Shown here piece by piece: positions 34,712-43,161 of a stretch of 64,000 nt of DNA. The stretch spans positions 7,743 through 71,742 of the forward strand of contig UQWA01000015.1 of the NCBI GenBank assembly GCA_900544685.1, in the 5' to 3' direction. Every line of letters starts with the position of its first letter. The stretch's first letter is position 1. Source of the stretch: an uncultured Lachnospiraceae bacterium (GTDB lineage Bacteria; Bacillota; Clostridia; Lachnospirales; Lachnospiraceae). Made by a program: the position numbers and the translations under genes. A model generated the notes under the pieces. It saw nothing but the letters and a program-made list of their open reading frames with translations, made no database searches and was not told the DNA's origin.

Positions 34712-35866
34712 ATGACAGAAAAATTATTTTATGAAGATGTATATCAGAAGACATTTGAAGCAACGGTAACAGAATGCCGGGAAGGAAAAAATGGATATGA
34801 GATCATTCTGGACCGAACGGCCTTTTACCCGGAGGGAGGCGGACAGCCTGGGGATACCGGCTACCTGCAAATCGGTGACCAGAAGGTGGAGATCACAGAT
34901 ACCCACGAAAAAGATGGGGAAATTCTTCATTTTTGTGGACAACCTTTGGAAGTTGGAAGCAATGTAACCGGAACCATAGACTGGAACCGGAGATTTGGCC
35001 TGATGCAGAATCATTCCGGAGAGCACATCGTCAGCGGACTGGTGCACAGTAAATTCGGCTATGACAATGTGGGATTCCATATGGGAAAAGACACCGTGAC
35101 CATTGATTTTAACGGTGAATTCACAGTGGAAGATATGTGGGAATTTGAGAAGGCTGCCAATGAGAGAGTCTGGGCAAATGAAAAGGTGGAGATCACCAGT
35201 TATACAGAGGAAGAGGCAAAGTCAGTAGAATACCGCAGTAAAAAAGAACTGCACGGAATGGTGCGTGTGGTGACGTTCCCAAATGCAGATGTGTGTGCAT
35301 GCTGCGGAACCCATGTCAGCTATACGGGAGAAATCGGTCTGATTAAGTTGATTTCTCTTCAGAAGTTCAAAGGCGGCATGAGAATGGAGATGCTCTCCGG
35401 ACGGAAAGCCATGGAATATGTGGAAGAGATTTGCAGACAGAATCAGCAGATTTCGGTGGCATTGTCCGCAAAACCACTGGAGACAGCACAGGCAGTGGAG
35501 CATCTGAAGAAAACCCAGATGGATCAACAGTTCCACATGGGGGCGCTGGAGCAGAAACTGTTTCAGAATATGGCAAAGCAGTATGAAGGCAGCGGAAGTG
35601 TGCTGATATTCGAGGAAGGACTGGCAGCAGACAGCGTGCGTAAGCTGGCAGCGGAGATCATGGAGACTTGCGAGGGACGCTGCGTGGTATGCTCCGGAGA
35701 CGATGAGAGCGGTTATAAATATGCCATGGGAGAAAAAGACGGAGATCTTCGTGCACTGGTAAAAGAATTTAACAGTACCCTGAACGGACGTGGCGGCGGC
35801 AAACCATTCTTCGCCCAGGGAAGCGTAAATGCAACGAGAAAAGAGATTGAAGAATTTTTAAAATAG
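34712..35866 (+). CDS. Alanyl-tRNA editing protein (AlaX type) with DHHA1 domain
   Basis: 384 residues. The editing domain has RTAFYPEGGGQPGDTG, the zinc motif HSGEH (His101, His105) and the second pair CxxxH (Cys197 to His201 in CACCGTHVS). A C-terminal DHHA1 domain (about 260-384) ends with LNGRGGGKPFFAQGS. AlaX hydrolyses Ser- or Gly-tRNA(Ala) made in error by AlaRS. The C-terminal extension makes it a long AlaX form. It begins 19 bases after the GH3 gene with GGAGGA. Confidence 0.9.
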   Translation: MTEKLFYEDVYQKTFEATVTECREGKNGYEIILDRTAFYPEGGGQPGDTGYLQIGDQKVEITDTHEKDGEILHFCGQPLEVGSNVTGTIDWNRRFGLMQNHSGEHIVSGLVHSKFGYDNVGFHMGKDTVTIDFNGEFTVEDMWEFEKAANERVWANEKVEITSYTEEEAKSVEYRSKKELHGMVRVVTFPNADVCACCGTHVSYTGEIGLIKLISLQKFKGGMRMEMLSGRKAMEYVEEICRQNQQISVALSAKPLETAQAVEHLKKTQMDQQFHMGALEQKLFQNMAKQYEGSGSVLIFEEGLAADSVRKLAAEIMETCEGRCVVCSGDDESGYKYAMGEKDGDLRALVKEFNSTLNGRGGGKPFFAQGSVNATRKEIEEFLK

Positions 35867-35896
35867 ACAGTGGACAAACATGTTTGAACTGAAATG

Positions 35897-35941
35897 GGAA
35901 AAGCATATTGGATCAGGAAAACTGATTTGATATGCTTTTCC
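35897..35941 (+). terminator. Hairpin after the AlaX-type gene
   Basis: GGAAAAGCATAT (35897-35908) pairs with ATATGCTTTTCC (35930-35941). No T-run follows the stem. It lies 31 bases after the stop and is the best candidate for the end of this transcript. Confidence 0.5.
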
Positions 35942-36027
35942 TGACAGGTTAAAAAACAGGTATGAACAGTATTATAAGTCAAAAACGATATGTAGGATGT
36001 TGAACGTAGTCTATTATATCCAAATAA

Positions 36028-36109
36028 GCACAAGTGATTTTGTGCGATGTGCTGAAAACACTTGTTAAAAATTTGATTATATTGACATTTCTGTGAAAAG
36101 TGATAAGAT
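36028..36109 (+). promoter_or_regulatory. Promoter region of the TRAP/transketolase operon
   Basis: TTGACA (36082-36087), 16 bases, TAAGAT (36104-36109). Upstream lies a perfect inverted repeat GCACAA-N6-TTGTGC (36028-36045), a possible binding site for the regulator. The gene-free stretch 35867-36190 holds this, the hairpin at 35897 and an 80-base leader with AAAGGAGG at its end. Confidence 0.55.
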
Positions 36110-36190
36110 AAAGATACAAACAAGCAATGCAGAACATTCTACATTGGAAGTTAGAAAAGAAGGTATTTATTTCAAAAGGAGGTGTGGTTG

Positions 36191-37246
36191 TTGAAACAAT
36201 GGAAACGAATACTGGCAGGTCTGGCAGGGGCAGCAGTGCTGACATCGGGACTTGCAGTATACGCAGATGGAGAAGCCGCAGAGGGGGTTGCGGTTACCTA
36301 TCCGAAACTGAACCTGTCATTTGCAGTGAACGGGACAGATACCCAGATCGATACACAGGTTGGTCAGTATCTGGCAACACTGGTTTCACAGAGATCAGGC
36401 GGGAACATCACGATCGATGTTTTTCCAAATGATACACTGGCAGGAGGTAATGCAACAAAGGGAATTGAATATGTCTGTGCAGGATCAACTGATCTGGCAG
36501 CATATGCAACCAGTACATTATCAGCAATTGATTCAAAGCTGAACATTGCAACAATGCCATGGACATTTACATCGTATGACCAGTCAAAGGAAGTGATTGA
36601 TAGCACAGGTGGTGAGTATTATGCGGAGCGGTTATCCCAGAAGGGGCTGACCTACCTGGGTGCATTCCACAATGGATTCCGTCAGCTGACCAACAGTAAG
36701 CATCCGGTAACCAAGCCGGAGGATCTGAAGGGACTGAAGATCCGTATTCCGGGTTCCAAGATCTACATGACATTCTGGGAAGCCATCGGAGCAAGTCCGA
36801 CAGCTATGAGCTGGTCAGAGGTATTTACGGCGATACAGCAGGGAACCATCGACGGACAGGAGAACGGGGCACCGATCACTAAGTCAGCGAAGATGTATGA
36901 AGTGCAGGATTATATGACCATCTGGAATTACGCATATGACTGTGACCTGATTATCTGCAACAGCAAGGTATGGAACAATCTGGATGAAGCAACTCAGGCA
37001 CTTCTTCAGGAATGTATCACAGAATCCTGTGACTGGGGAAGATACAAGATCGAAAAAGAAGAAGAAGATATTATTAATGAATTTATCAAAGGCGGAATGC
37101 AGGTAGACAGGCTGACAGAAGAACAGCTGGTACCATTCCAGGAACTGATTAAAGATGCCATGAAGGGTCTGAAATCAGAGTATGGAAAAGCAGCATGCGA
37201 AGCATTTAACATCGATACAGAAGGCGTGGAATTCACAGAAGAGTAG
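36191..37246 (+). CDS. dctP: TRAP transporter solute-binding protein (DctP family)
   Basis: 351 residues. A signal peptide (about 1-26, ending AVYADG) lacks a lipobox cysteine. The mature protein has the DctP features: GGNATKGIEYVCAGSTDLA and the carboxylate-binding Arg segment KPEDLKGLKIRIPGSKIY, then MSWSEVFTAIQQGTIDGQEN. It captures an organic acid or acid-like substrate for the DctQM channel. There is no ATG near the ribosome-binding site AAAGGAGG (36175-36182); the likely start is TTG 36191 (8-base spacing), with TTG 36188 or GTG 36182 as alternatives. Confidence 0.9.
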   Translation: MKQWKRILAGLAGAAVLTSGLAVYADGEAAEGVAVTYPKLNLSFAVNGTDTQIDTQVGQYLATLVSQRSGGNITIDVFPNDTLAGGNATKGIEYVCAGSTDLAAYATSTLSAIDSKLNIATMPWTFTSYDQSKEVIDSTGGEYYAERLSQKGLTYLGAFHNGFRQLTNSKHPVTKPEDLKGLKIRIPGSKIYMTFWEAIGASPTAMSWSEVFTAIQQGTIDGQENGAPITKSAKMYEVQDYMTIWNYAYDCDLIICNSKVWNNLDEATQALLQECITESCDWGRYKIEKEEEDIINEFIKGGMQVDRLTEEQLVPFQELIKDAMKGLKSEYGKAACEAFNIDTEGVEFTEE

Positions 37247-37258
37247 GAGGTATAGAGC

Positions 37259-37720
37259 ATGAAATTTATAGAAAAATTTGAAAAATTCGTTGCCTGTGCC
37301 AGTGTTTCTGTGATGGCAATTCTGGTATTCGTAAACGTAATTGCAAGATTCATATTTAACAGTCCTCTGGCTGTGGCAGACGAGATGTCCTGTTATCTGT
37401 TTGTACTGATGAGTTTCATGGGAACTGCCATTGCAGCCCGCAGAAAAGCCCATCTGGGACTGACGATTGTAACAGATAAGCTTTCTCCGTCAGCGGCAAG
37501 AAAAGTACAGGTACTGATGTATCTCATCGCAGCAGTGTTCTGTCTGCTGATTGTGGTTTTCGGTATTGAAATGGTTATGAGCCAGTACACACTTGGTCAG
37601 GAAACAGCAACCATGCAGTGGCCGGAATGGATCTACGGATTATTTGTACCTGTAGGAGCAGCATTTGCACTGCTTGCATTCCTCAGTGTGGCAGTAAAAA
37701 CAGCAAAGGGGGAGGAGTAA
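37259..37720 (+). CDS. dctQ: TRAP transporter small permease (DctQ)
   Basis: 153 residues, four membrane helices, first at about 11-32 (FVACASVSVMAILVFVNV). The loop ADEMSCYLFVLMSFMGTAIA with following RRKAHLG is characteristic of DctQ. It joins the binding protein and large permease in sodium-driven uptake. AGGAGG precedes ATG; 12 bases separate it from dctP and 1 base from dctM. Confidence 0.92.
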   Translation: MKFIEKFEKFVACASVSVMAILVFVNVIARFIFNSPLAVADEMSCYLFVLMSFMGTAIAARRKAHLGLTIVTDKLSPSAARKVQVLMYLIAAVFCLLIVVFGIEMVMSQYTLGQETATMQWPEWIYGLFVPVGAAFALLAFLSVAVKTAKGEE

Positions 37721-37721
37721 G

Positions 37722-39005
37722 ATGGTTGGAATAGTATTACTTGGAGTGTTTGTCCTCCTGTTAGCATTTGGAGCACCGATTGCAGTCTGTCTGGGTATGT
37801 CCAGTGTGGCAGCAATGCTGGTGCAGGGAGCCGGAAAACCGATCGTAGCAGTCATGTCGGTACTGCCTCGTATCTGTTCCGCATCCAGCAGTAAATTCGT
37901 GTTACTGGCAATCCCGTTTTTCATTATCTCCGGTAACGTTATGGAAAAGGCCGGTATCTCAGGCCGCCTGATTAACCTGGCAGAGAAGTGTCTGGGACAT
38001 ATCAAAGGCGGTATGGCAATTGTATGTGTGGTAGTATCCTGTTTCTTTGCAGCTATTTCCGGATCCGGTCCGGCAACGGTAGCAGCCCTGGGTCTGATCA
38101 TGATTCCGGCTCTGGTAAAAGCAGGTTACCCGGCAGCATTCTCCTGCGCACTTATGGCAGCAGGCGGAGCAATCGGTGTAGTCATCCCGCCATCCATTAC
38201 CTTTGTAGTATATGGATCCATCGCAGATGCATCTATCACGAATCTGTTTAAGGCAGGTATGGTTCCTGGTCTTGCAATGGGTGCCGGACTAATTATTGTA
38301 GCACTGATTCTGGGAAGAAAATGTGATCTGAAAGTATTACCGAAGGCAAGCGGTGCAGAACGGTTAAAAGCTTTAAAAGATGCATTTTTTGGACTGATGA
38401 TGCCGGTTATTATCCTGGGTGGTATCTACGGCGGTATCTTCACACCAACCGAAGCAGCTGCAGTATCTGTATTCTATGGATTGTTTGTAGGAATTTTCAT
38501 CTATCGTGAAATCAATGTAAAGAAAATGATTGATATTATGGTAGATTCCTGTTCCACAACTGCAACGGTAATGTTCATTACCATGGGAGCTTCCCTGTTT
38601 GCCTATGTACTGACTCGTGCAAGACTGGATCTGGCGATCAAAGATATGATGCTTGCAGTGACAGGCGGTAACTGGATTATCTTCTTCATTATCGTGAATA
38701 TTGTGCTTCTGATTGCAGGATGTTTCCTGGATTCCACATCAGCACTGTACATTTTCACACCACTGTTTGCACCGGTAGCACTGGAACTGGGAATTGATCC
38801 GATTCATCTTGGAGTAGTTATGATTGTAAACCTGGCAATTGGTTTGTTTACACCGCCGGTTGGAGTAAACCCGTACGTTGCCTGTGGTATCGGAAAGATA
38901 TCCATCGAGGATATTTCCAAGGGTATTATTCCTTGTCTGGTGGCAATGCTGATTGTTTTACTGCTTGTTACCTACATACCGGCAATATCACTGATGTTTG
39001 TATAA
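37722..39005 (+). CDS. dctM: TRAP transporter large permease (DctM)
   Basis: 427 residues, 11 to 12 helices. Family marks: GAPIAVCLGMSSVAAML near the N-terminus, SGSGPATVAALG, GGAIGVVIPPSITFVVYG, GGIYGGIFTPTEAAAVSV and the C-terminal LFTPPVGVNPYVACGIG. It forms the sodium-coupled channel. GGAGGAG precedes ATG. It is followed by 101 bases without a gene before the transketolase subunits, in which I see no terminator. Confidence 0.94.
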   Translation: MVGIVLLGVFVLLLAFGAPIAVCLGMSSVAAMLVQGAGKPIVAVMSVLPRICSASSSKFVLLAIPFFIISGNVMEKAGISGRLINLAEKCLGHIKGGMAIVCVVVSCFFAAISGSGPATVAALGLIMIPALVKAGYPAAFSCALMAAGGAIGVVIPPSITFVVYGSIADASITNLFKAGMVPGLAMGAGLIIVALILGRKCDLKVLPKASGAERLKALKDAFFGLMMPVIILGGIYGGIFTPTEAAAVSVFYGLFVGIFIYREINVKKMIDIMVDSCSTTATVMFITMGASLFAYVLTRARLDLAIKDMMLAVTGGNWIIFFIIVNIVLLIAGCFLDSTSALYIFTPLFAPVALELGIDPIHLGVVMIVNLAIGLFTPPVGVNPYVACGIGKISIEDISKGIIPCLVAMLIVLLLVTYIPAISLMFV

Positions 39006-39106
39006 AGAATTATTTTTATGGATCGATGAAAGGTCGATCTTATAAAAAACAATATAATATCCTACGTTGAACCATCAACATATAATAAAAAAGAGAGGTA
39101 AAGAAA

Positions 39107-39940
39107 ATGAGAGAGGTATCTGTAAAAGAATTAAAGAATACAGCAACACAGATGAGGATGAAGGTTGTGGATATGATTTACAAAGCACAGTCCGGTCATC
39201 CGGGGGGATCCCTGTCAGCAGCAGATTTTGTAACTGCATGCTATTTCAAATATATGAATATTGATCCAAAGAACCCACGCTGGGAAGACCGAGACCGCAT
39301 GGTTCTCTCCAAAGGACATGTATGCCCGATTCAGTATGCATGCCTTGCCACATTAGGGTATTTTCCGGAATCAGAGCTGGATACACTTCGAAAAGAAGGT
39401 TCCATGCTTCAGGGTCATCCGTCGATGAACAAATGCCCTGGAATCGATATTTCCACGGGTTCTCTGGGACAGGGGCTCGCCTGTGCAGCAGGTATGGCAC
39501 TTGCAGGCAAAATGAACAAAAAGAATTATAAAGTATTCTGTGTAGTAGGTGACGGAGAAGCCCAGGAAGGGGAAATCTGGGAAGCAGCCAACACTGCTCA
39601 CAAATATGAACTGGATAATCTGATTGTATTTGTAGATTTTAATAACCTTCAGATTGACGGAACCTGTGACCAGGTAATGCCAAACGGAGATCTGGGTGAA
39701 AAATTCAAATCCTTCGGATGGGAAGTCATAGAAATTGACGGACATGATATGGAAGAAATTTGCGCGACACTGGATAAATGTTATGCTTCTAAAAATGGTA
39801 AACCAAAATGTATTTATGCTCACACCATAAAAGGAAAAGGTGTTTCTTATATGGAAAATTCCTGTGCATGGCATGGAGTAGCACCAAATAAAGAAGAACG
39901 TGATCAGGCAATGGAAGAACTGACAGCGCAGTTAGTTTAA
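39107..39940 (+). CDS. Transketolase N-terminal subunit
   Basis: 277 residues, half of a split transketolase that binds the thiamine diphosphate pyrophosphate. The motif GDGEAQEGEIWEAA with FVDFNNLQIDG is the ThDP/metal site; KAQSGHPGGSLSAADFVTA and SKGHVCPIQYA are substrate-site segments. Split transketolases move two-carbon units between sugar phosphates and in some operons act on unusual ketoses. AGAGGT precedes ATG 39107. It works only together with the next gene product. Confidence 0.94.
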   Translation: MREVSVKELKNTATQMRMKVVDMIYKAQSGHPGGSLSAADFVTACYFKYMNIDPKNPRWEDRDRMVLSKGHVCPIQYACLATLGYFPESELDTLRKEGSMLQGHPSMNKCPGIDISTGSLGQGLACAAGMALAGKMNKKNYKVFCVVGDGEAQEGEIWEAANTAHKYELDNLIVFVDFNNLQIDGTCDQVMPNGDLGEKFKSFGWEVIEIDGHDMEEICATLDKCYASKNGKPKCIYAHTIKGKGVSYMENSCAWHGVAPNKEERDQAMEELTAQLV

Positions 39941-39966
39941 GACAGGGCATATAGGAGGATAAGAAA

Positions 39967-40926
39967 ATGAGTGAATTAAAGAAAATTGCAACTCGTGATG
40001 GTTTTGGTGAAGAAATTTTAAAACTTGGTCTGGAAAATCCGGAAATCTTAATCGTAGATGCTGATATCGGAAAGAGCTGTAAGACAGGAGCATTCCGTAA
40101 AGAACTGTCAGCGGAATACCATGATGACAAAAATCAGTATGTGAATGTGGGAATTGCAGAACAGAATGCAGCAGGTGTGGCAGCAGGACTGGCAACCTGT
40201 GGAAAGATTCCATTTGTAGTTACTTATGCAGTGTTCGGATCTCTGCGTATGTGTGAAATGATTCGCCAGCAGATCTGTTATCCTAATCTGAATGTCAAGA
40301 TTGCCTGCTCCCATGGTGGTGTGACACCGGCAAATGACGGTGCCTCCCACCAGGCAATTGAAGACATGGGAGTACTCCGTACCATCCCGAACATGACAGT
40401 TGTGATGCCGGCAGATTACAATTCTGCAAAGAAACTGACGAAAGCAGCAGCAGAAACCTATGGTCCGATGTATCTGCGTTTTACAAGAGATGCGGTGCCT
40501 CAGATCTATGATGAAAATGTGGAATTTGTAATCGGAAAAGCACATCAGATTCAGGATGGAAAAGATGTGGCTATCATTGCCAATGGAGATACAGTACGCC
40601 TGGCAGTAGAAGCTGCAAAGGTTCTGGAAGAGAAAGGTATCTCAGCCCGTGTACTGGATATGCATACAATTAAGCCACTGGATGTGGAAGCAGTTACTGC
40701 ATGTGTGAATGATATCGGCAAAATCATTACAGTAGAAGACCACAATATTCTCAACGGACTTGGTTCTGCAGTCTGCGAAGTAGCAGCAGAACTTGGAAAA
40801 GGTATTGTAAAACGTATCGGTATCCAGGATCAGTTCGGACAGTCAGCTCCGTATGAAAGACTGTTGGAAATCAATGGTGTAACAGTAGAAGAAATCGTAA
40901 AAACTGCAGAGGAAATGCAGAAATAA
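39967..40926 (+). CDS. Transketolase C-terminal subunit
   Basis: 319 residues. It carries the pyrimidine-binding domain (YVNVGIAEQNAAGVAAGLA, with the catalytic Glu, and SHGGVTPANDGASHQAIED) and the C-terminal transketolase domain (DMHTIKPLD, VEDHNILNGLGSAV). With the N-terminal subunit it forms a full active site. 26 bases after its partner, with AGGAGG. The next gene is a dehydrogenase. Confidence 0.94.
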   Translation: MSELKKIATRDGFGEEILKLGLENPEILIVDADIGKSCKTGAFRKELSAEYHDDKNQYVNVGIAEQNAAGVAAGLATCGKIPFVVTYAVFGSLRMCEMIRQQICYPNLNVKIACSHGGVTPANDGASHQAIEDMGVLRTIPNMTVVMPADYNSAKKLTKAAAETYGPMYLRFTRDAVPQIYDENVEFVIGKAHQIQDGKDVAIIANGDTVRLAVEAAKVLEEKGISARVLDMHTIKPLDVEAVTACVNDIGKIITVEDHNILNGLGSAVCEVAAELGKGIVKRIGIQDQFGQSAPYERLLEINGVTVEEIVKTAEEMQK

Positions 40927-40955
40927 TAAAATATATTGTTCAGGAGGAAAATATC

Positions 40956-41714
40956 ATGTTAGATTTTACAAATCAGGTAGTTCTCGTAACAGGAGCAGGT
41001 TCACCAAAAGGAATCGGACGTACCATCGCTCAGACATTTGGAAAACAGGGCGCAAAGGTTGTGATCTGTGATATCAATCAGGCAGGCTGTGATGCAAATG
41101 TGGAAGAAATGAAAAAGATGGGAATTGAAGCAGCAGGATATGCAGCGAACCTGACAGACCCAGATGCAGTAAAAGAACTGGTAAATAAAATTGTAGAAAA
41201 ATATGGACGCATCGATGTTCTGGTAAACAATGCCGGAATTTCTCAGAAAGTAACGGTAGCAGATATGACTCTGGATGATATCAAGCGCATCTTCAGCGTA
41301 AATATGTTTGGTCTGTTCCTGATTACTCAGGCAGTCTGCGAAGTCATGAAGAAACAGAAATACGGACGTATTGTACATCTGTCTTCTGTTTCCGGAAAAC
41401 GTGGCGGCGGAGTATTCGGTGGTGCTCATTATTCCGCATCCAAAGCAGCAGTTCTGGGCTTCTCCAAGAACCTTGCCCGTGAAGTATCTCAGTATGGTAT
41501 CACAACAAACTGTGTATGCCCTGGACTGATTAATACAGAAATCTGGAAATCTATGCCGAAGGAACAGGCAGATGCTGTTATCGCAGGTATCCCGATGGGA
41601 CGTCCTGGAGAAACACAGGAAGTTGCCAATGCAATCGTATTCCTGGCATCCAAAGAAGCCTCCTATATTACAGGAGAAGAAATTGATATTAACGGAGGAT
41701 CCCACATGGACTAA
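40956..41714 (+). CDS. Short-chain dehydrogenase/reductase
   Basis: 252 residues. The cofactor loop is TGAGSPKGIG (residues 12-21), and Asp39 after strand 2 (VICDIN) points to NAD(H) rather than NADP(H). NNAG, LSSVSG and the catalytic YSASK are all present. The C-terminus GEEIDINGGSHMD is typical of sugar or polyol dehydrogenases and 3-oxoacyl-reductase-like SDRs. In this operon it may oxidise a polyol to a ketose or reduce the aldehyde released by transketolase. AGGAGG precedes ATG. Confidence 0.9.
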   Translation: MLDFTNQVVLVTGAGSPKGIGRTIAQTFGKQGAKVVICDINQAGCDANVEEMKKMGIEAAGYAANLTDPDAVKELVNKIVEKYGRIDVLVNNAGISQKVTVADMTLDDIKRIFSVNMFGLFLITQAVCEVMKKQKYGRIVHLSSVSGKRGGGVFGGAHYSASKAAVLGFSKNLAREVSQYGITTNCVCPGLINTEIWKSMPKEQADAVIAGIPMGRPGETQEVANAIVFLASKEASYITGEEIDINGGSHMD

Positions 41715-41766
41715 GCCCCCTCCATGCGTATTGTTTGCGATCCTCAGATCTCTCTCAATATCCATT

Positions 41767-41844
41767 GATGCAGCTGCCATTGCATCGGAAGAGTCGGTTC
41801 ATCAGAACTTGTAAAAGAACCTGGTGAACCGGTTCTTTTTACAA
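41767..41844 (+). promoter_or_regulatory. Terminator with alternative upstream pairing (possible attenuator) before rpiB
   Basis: AAAAGAACC (41813-41821) and GGTTCTTTT (41831-41839) make an intrinsic terminator; TTGT and ACAA can lengthen it. GGTTCATCAG (41796-41805) can instead pair with CTGGTGAACC (41821-41830), 10 bp with one G-U, and would trap the terminator's left arm. A separate GATGCA/TGCATC stem lies upstream. The two folds are probably exclusive, so this could be an attenuator between the dehydrogenase gene and rpiB. No known riboswitch motif was recognised. Confidence 0.45.
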
Positions 41845-41873
41845 TTGAAAGAAAAAGAAATATTTGTTAGAAT
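41845..41873 (+). promoter_or_regulatory. Weak promoter candidate before rpiB
   Basis: TTGAAA (41845-41850), 17 bases, TAGAAT (41868-41873). The expected transcription start would fall within the AAAGGA ribosome-binding site, leaving almost no leader, so this may not be used. Confidence 0.25.
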
Positions 41874-41891
41874 ATAGAAAGGAAAATGATC

Positions 41892-42362
41892 ATGAAAATC
41901 GGTTTTGGAAGTGACCATGCAGCGATTGAATTAAAACGCTGCCTTTTTGAACATATGGAAGCACGCGGATTTGAATGTGTAGATTACGGTGCATACAGTC
42001 TAGATGAGAAGGTAGATTACCCGATACCGTGACGTACGGTTGCAGAAGCAATCCGCAGAGGCGATATCGATAAAGGGGTTCTGGTATGTGGGACGGGTGT
42101 TGGTATCTCTCTTGCAGCGAATAAAGTACCTGGAATCCGTGCAGGTGTGTGCAGCGAACCATTTACTGCTAAAATGATTGCAGAACATAACAATTGTCAG
42201 ATCGTTGCCATGGGCGCTCGTGTAGTAGGAGAAGAATTGGCTAAAATGATCTGTGATGCGTTCTTTGATGCAGAATTTCAGGGTGGACGTCATCAGAGAC
42301 GCGTGGATCTGATTAGTAAAATTGAGGAAGATTACGGATACTCGGATGCCGAAATAAAGTAA
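41892..42362 (+). pseudogene. rpiB: RpiB/LacAB-family sugar-phosphate isomerase with in-frame TGA
   Basis: Reading from ATG 41892 gives MKIGFGSDHAAIELKRCLFE, the typical RpiB start. A TGA at codon 47 (42030-42032) follows DYPIP, and the same frame continues RTVAEAIRRGDIDKG, LVCGTGVGISLAANKVPGIR (catalytic Cys in CGTG) to TAA at 42360, 156 codons in all, normal for the family. All else is intact. Relatives usually have a small residue there, so one base change (for example GGA to TGA) explains it. Interpretations: recent nonsense mutation, read error or readthrough. RpiB interconverts ribose 5-phosphate and ribulose 5-phosphate or a related aldose/ketose pair. Confidence 0.85.
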
Positions 42363-42386
42363 CTGTTCAGTATCTTCACAGATACG
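42359..42386 (+). repeat. Dispersed GTAACTGTTCAG/CAGATACG element, copy D (shortened)
   Basis: GTAACTGTTCAG, TATCTTCA, CAGATACG. The TAA inside its first five bases is the stop codon of rpiB. It ends 24 bases before the rpe start. Confidence 0.65.
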
Positions 42387-42409
42387 AAATAACATGAAAG
42401 GAGATTGCC

Positions 42410-43084
42410 ATGTCAAGACATAATATACTTGCACCATCTATTTTGTCTGCTAATTTTAATCATCTAGGGGAGGATATCCAGACAGTTATATCTGCAGGAG
42501 CTGAGTACCTGCATATTGATGTCATGGATGGAATGTTTGTACCAAGTATTTCGTTTGGTATGCCGGTGATTAAGTCTATTCGAAAAGAACAGAACTGCTT
42601 TTTTGATGTGCATCTGATGGTTCAGGATCCGGGACGTTATATCGATGATTTTGTTTCCTGTGGAGCTGACAGTATTACAGTTCATGCCGAGGCATGTACT
42701 CATCTTCACCGTGTTGTGCAGAGTATCAAAGCAAAGGGTGTCCGCGCGGCTGTGGCACTGAATCCATCTACCCCATTGAATGTTCTGGATTATGTTCTGG
42801 ATGATCTGGACATGGTTCTGATTATGACGGTAAATCCGGGATTTGGCGGTCAGAGTTATATTCCGCAGATGACAGAAAAAATACATGAATTAAGAAAAAT
42901 AATTCAAAAATCTGGAAGAAATATTGATATTCAGGTGGATGGAGGCGTAAATGACCAGACCATTCACACTGTTTTGGATGCAGGTGCCAACATTTTGGTG
43001 GCAGGCTCTGCGGTATTCAAGGGTGAATCGGCAGAGAATGTAAAACGTTATCTGAACATTATGGAAGAGTATCAGAATTATTAG
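42410..43084 (+). CDS. rpe: Ribulose-phosphate 3-epimerase
   Basis: 224 residues, TIM barrel. Landmarks are APSILSANFNHLGEDI, the metal-binding His/Asp in YLHIDVMDG and FFDVHLMVQ, MTVNPGFGGQSY and the phosphate site IQVDGGVN with AGSAVF. It interconverts xylulose 5-phosphate and ribulose 5-phosphate, feeding the product of transketolase back to the pentose phosphate pathway. It closes the operon and ends in a strong terminator. AAAGGAG precedes ATG. Confidence 0.95.
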   Translation: MSRHNILAPSILSANFNHLGEDIQTVISAGAEYLHIDVMDGMFVPSISFGMPVIKSIRKEQNCFFDVHLMVQDPGRYIDDFVSCGADSITVHAEACTHLHRVVQSIKAKGVRAAVALNPSTPLNVLDYVLDDLDMVLIMTVNPGFGGQSYIPQMTEKIHELRKIIQKSGRNIDIQVDGGVNDQTIHTVLDAGANILVAGSAVFKGESAENVKRYLNIMEEYQNY

Positions 43085-43096
43085 ATTTTATTAAAG

Positions 43097-43146
43097 AGAA
43101 AGACGCTTTGCGGCAGTATGGAAGTATGTCGCAACAGCGTCTTTCT
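43097..43146. terminator. Hairpin between convergent rpe and GntR gene
   Basis: AGAAAGACGCT (43097-43107) and AGCGTCTTTCT (43136-43146) form a perfect 11-bp stem; TTGCG/CGCAA can extend it inside. The symmetrical position suggests that it serves both genes. Confidence 0.75.
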
Positions 43147-43161
43147 TATATGATGATATTC

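Noticed and set aside
35897..35941. Riboswitch or regulatory RNA upstream of the TRAP operon
   Set aside because: The hairpin lies upstream of the mapped promoter boxes (36082-36109), so it belongs to the preceding transcript.
42030..42032. TGA in rpiB read as selenocysteine
   Set aside because: RpiB has no known selenoprotein form, the residue is not catalytic (the catalytic Cys is later, in CGTG), and I see no clear SECIS-like hairpin directly after the codon.
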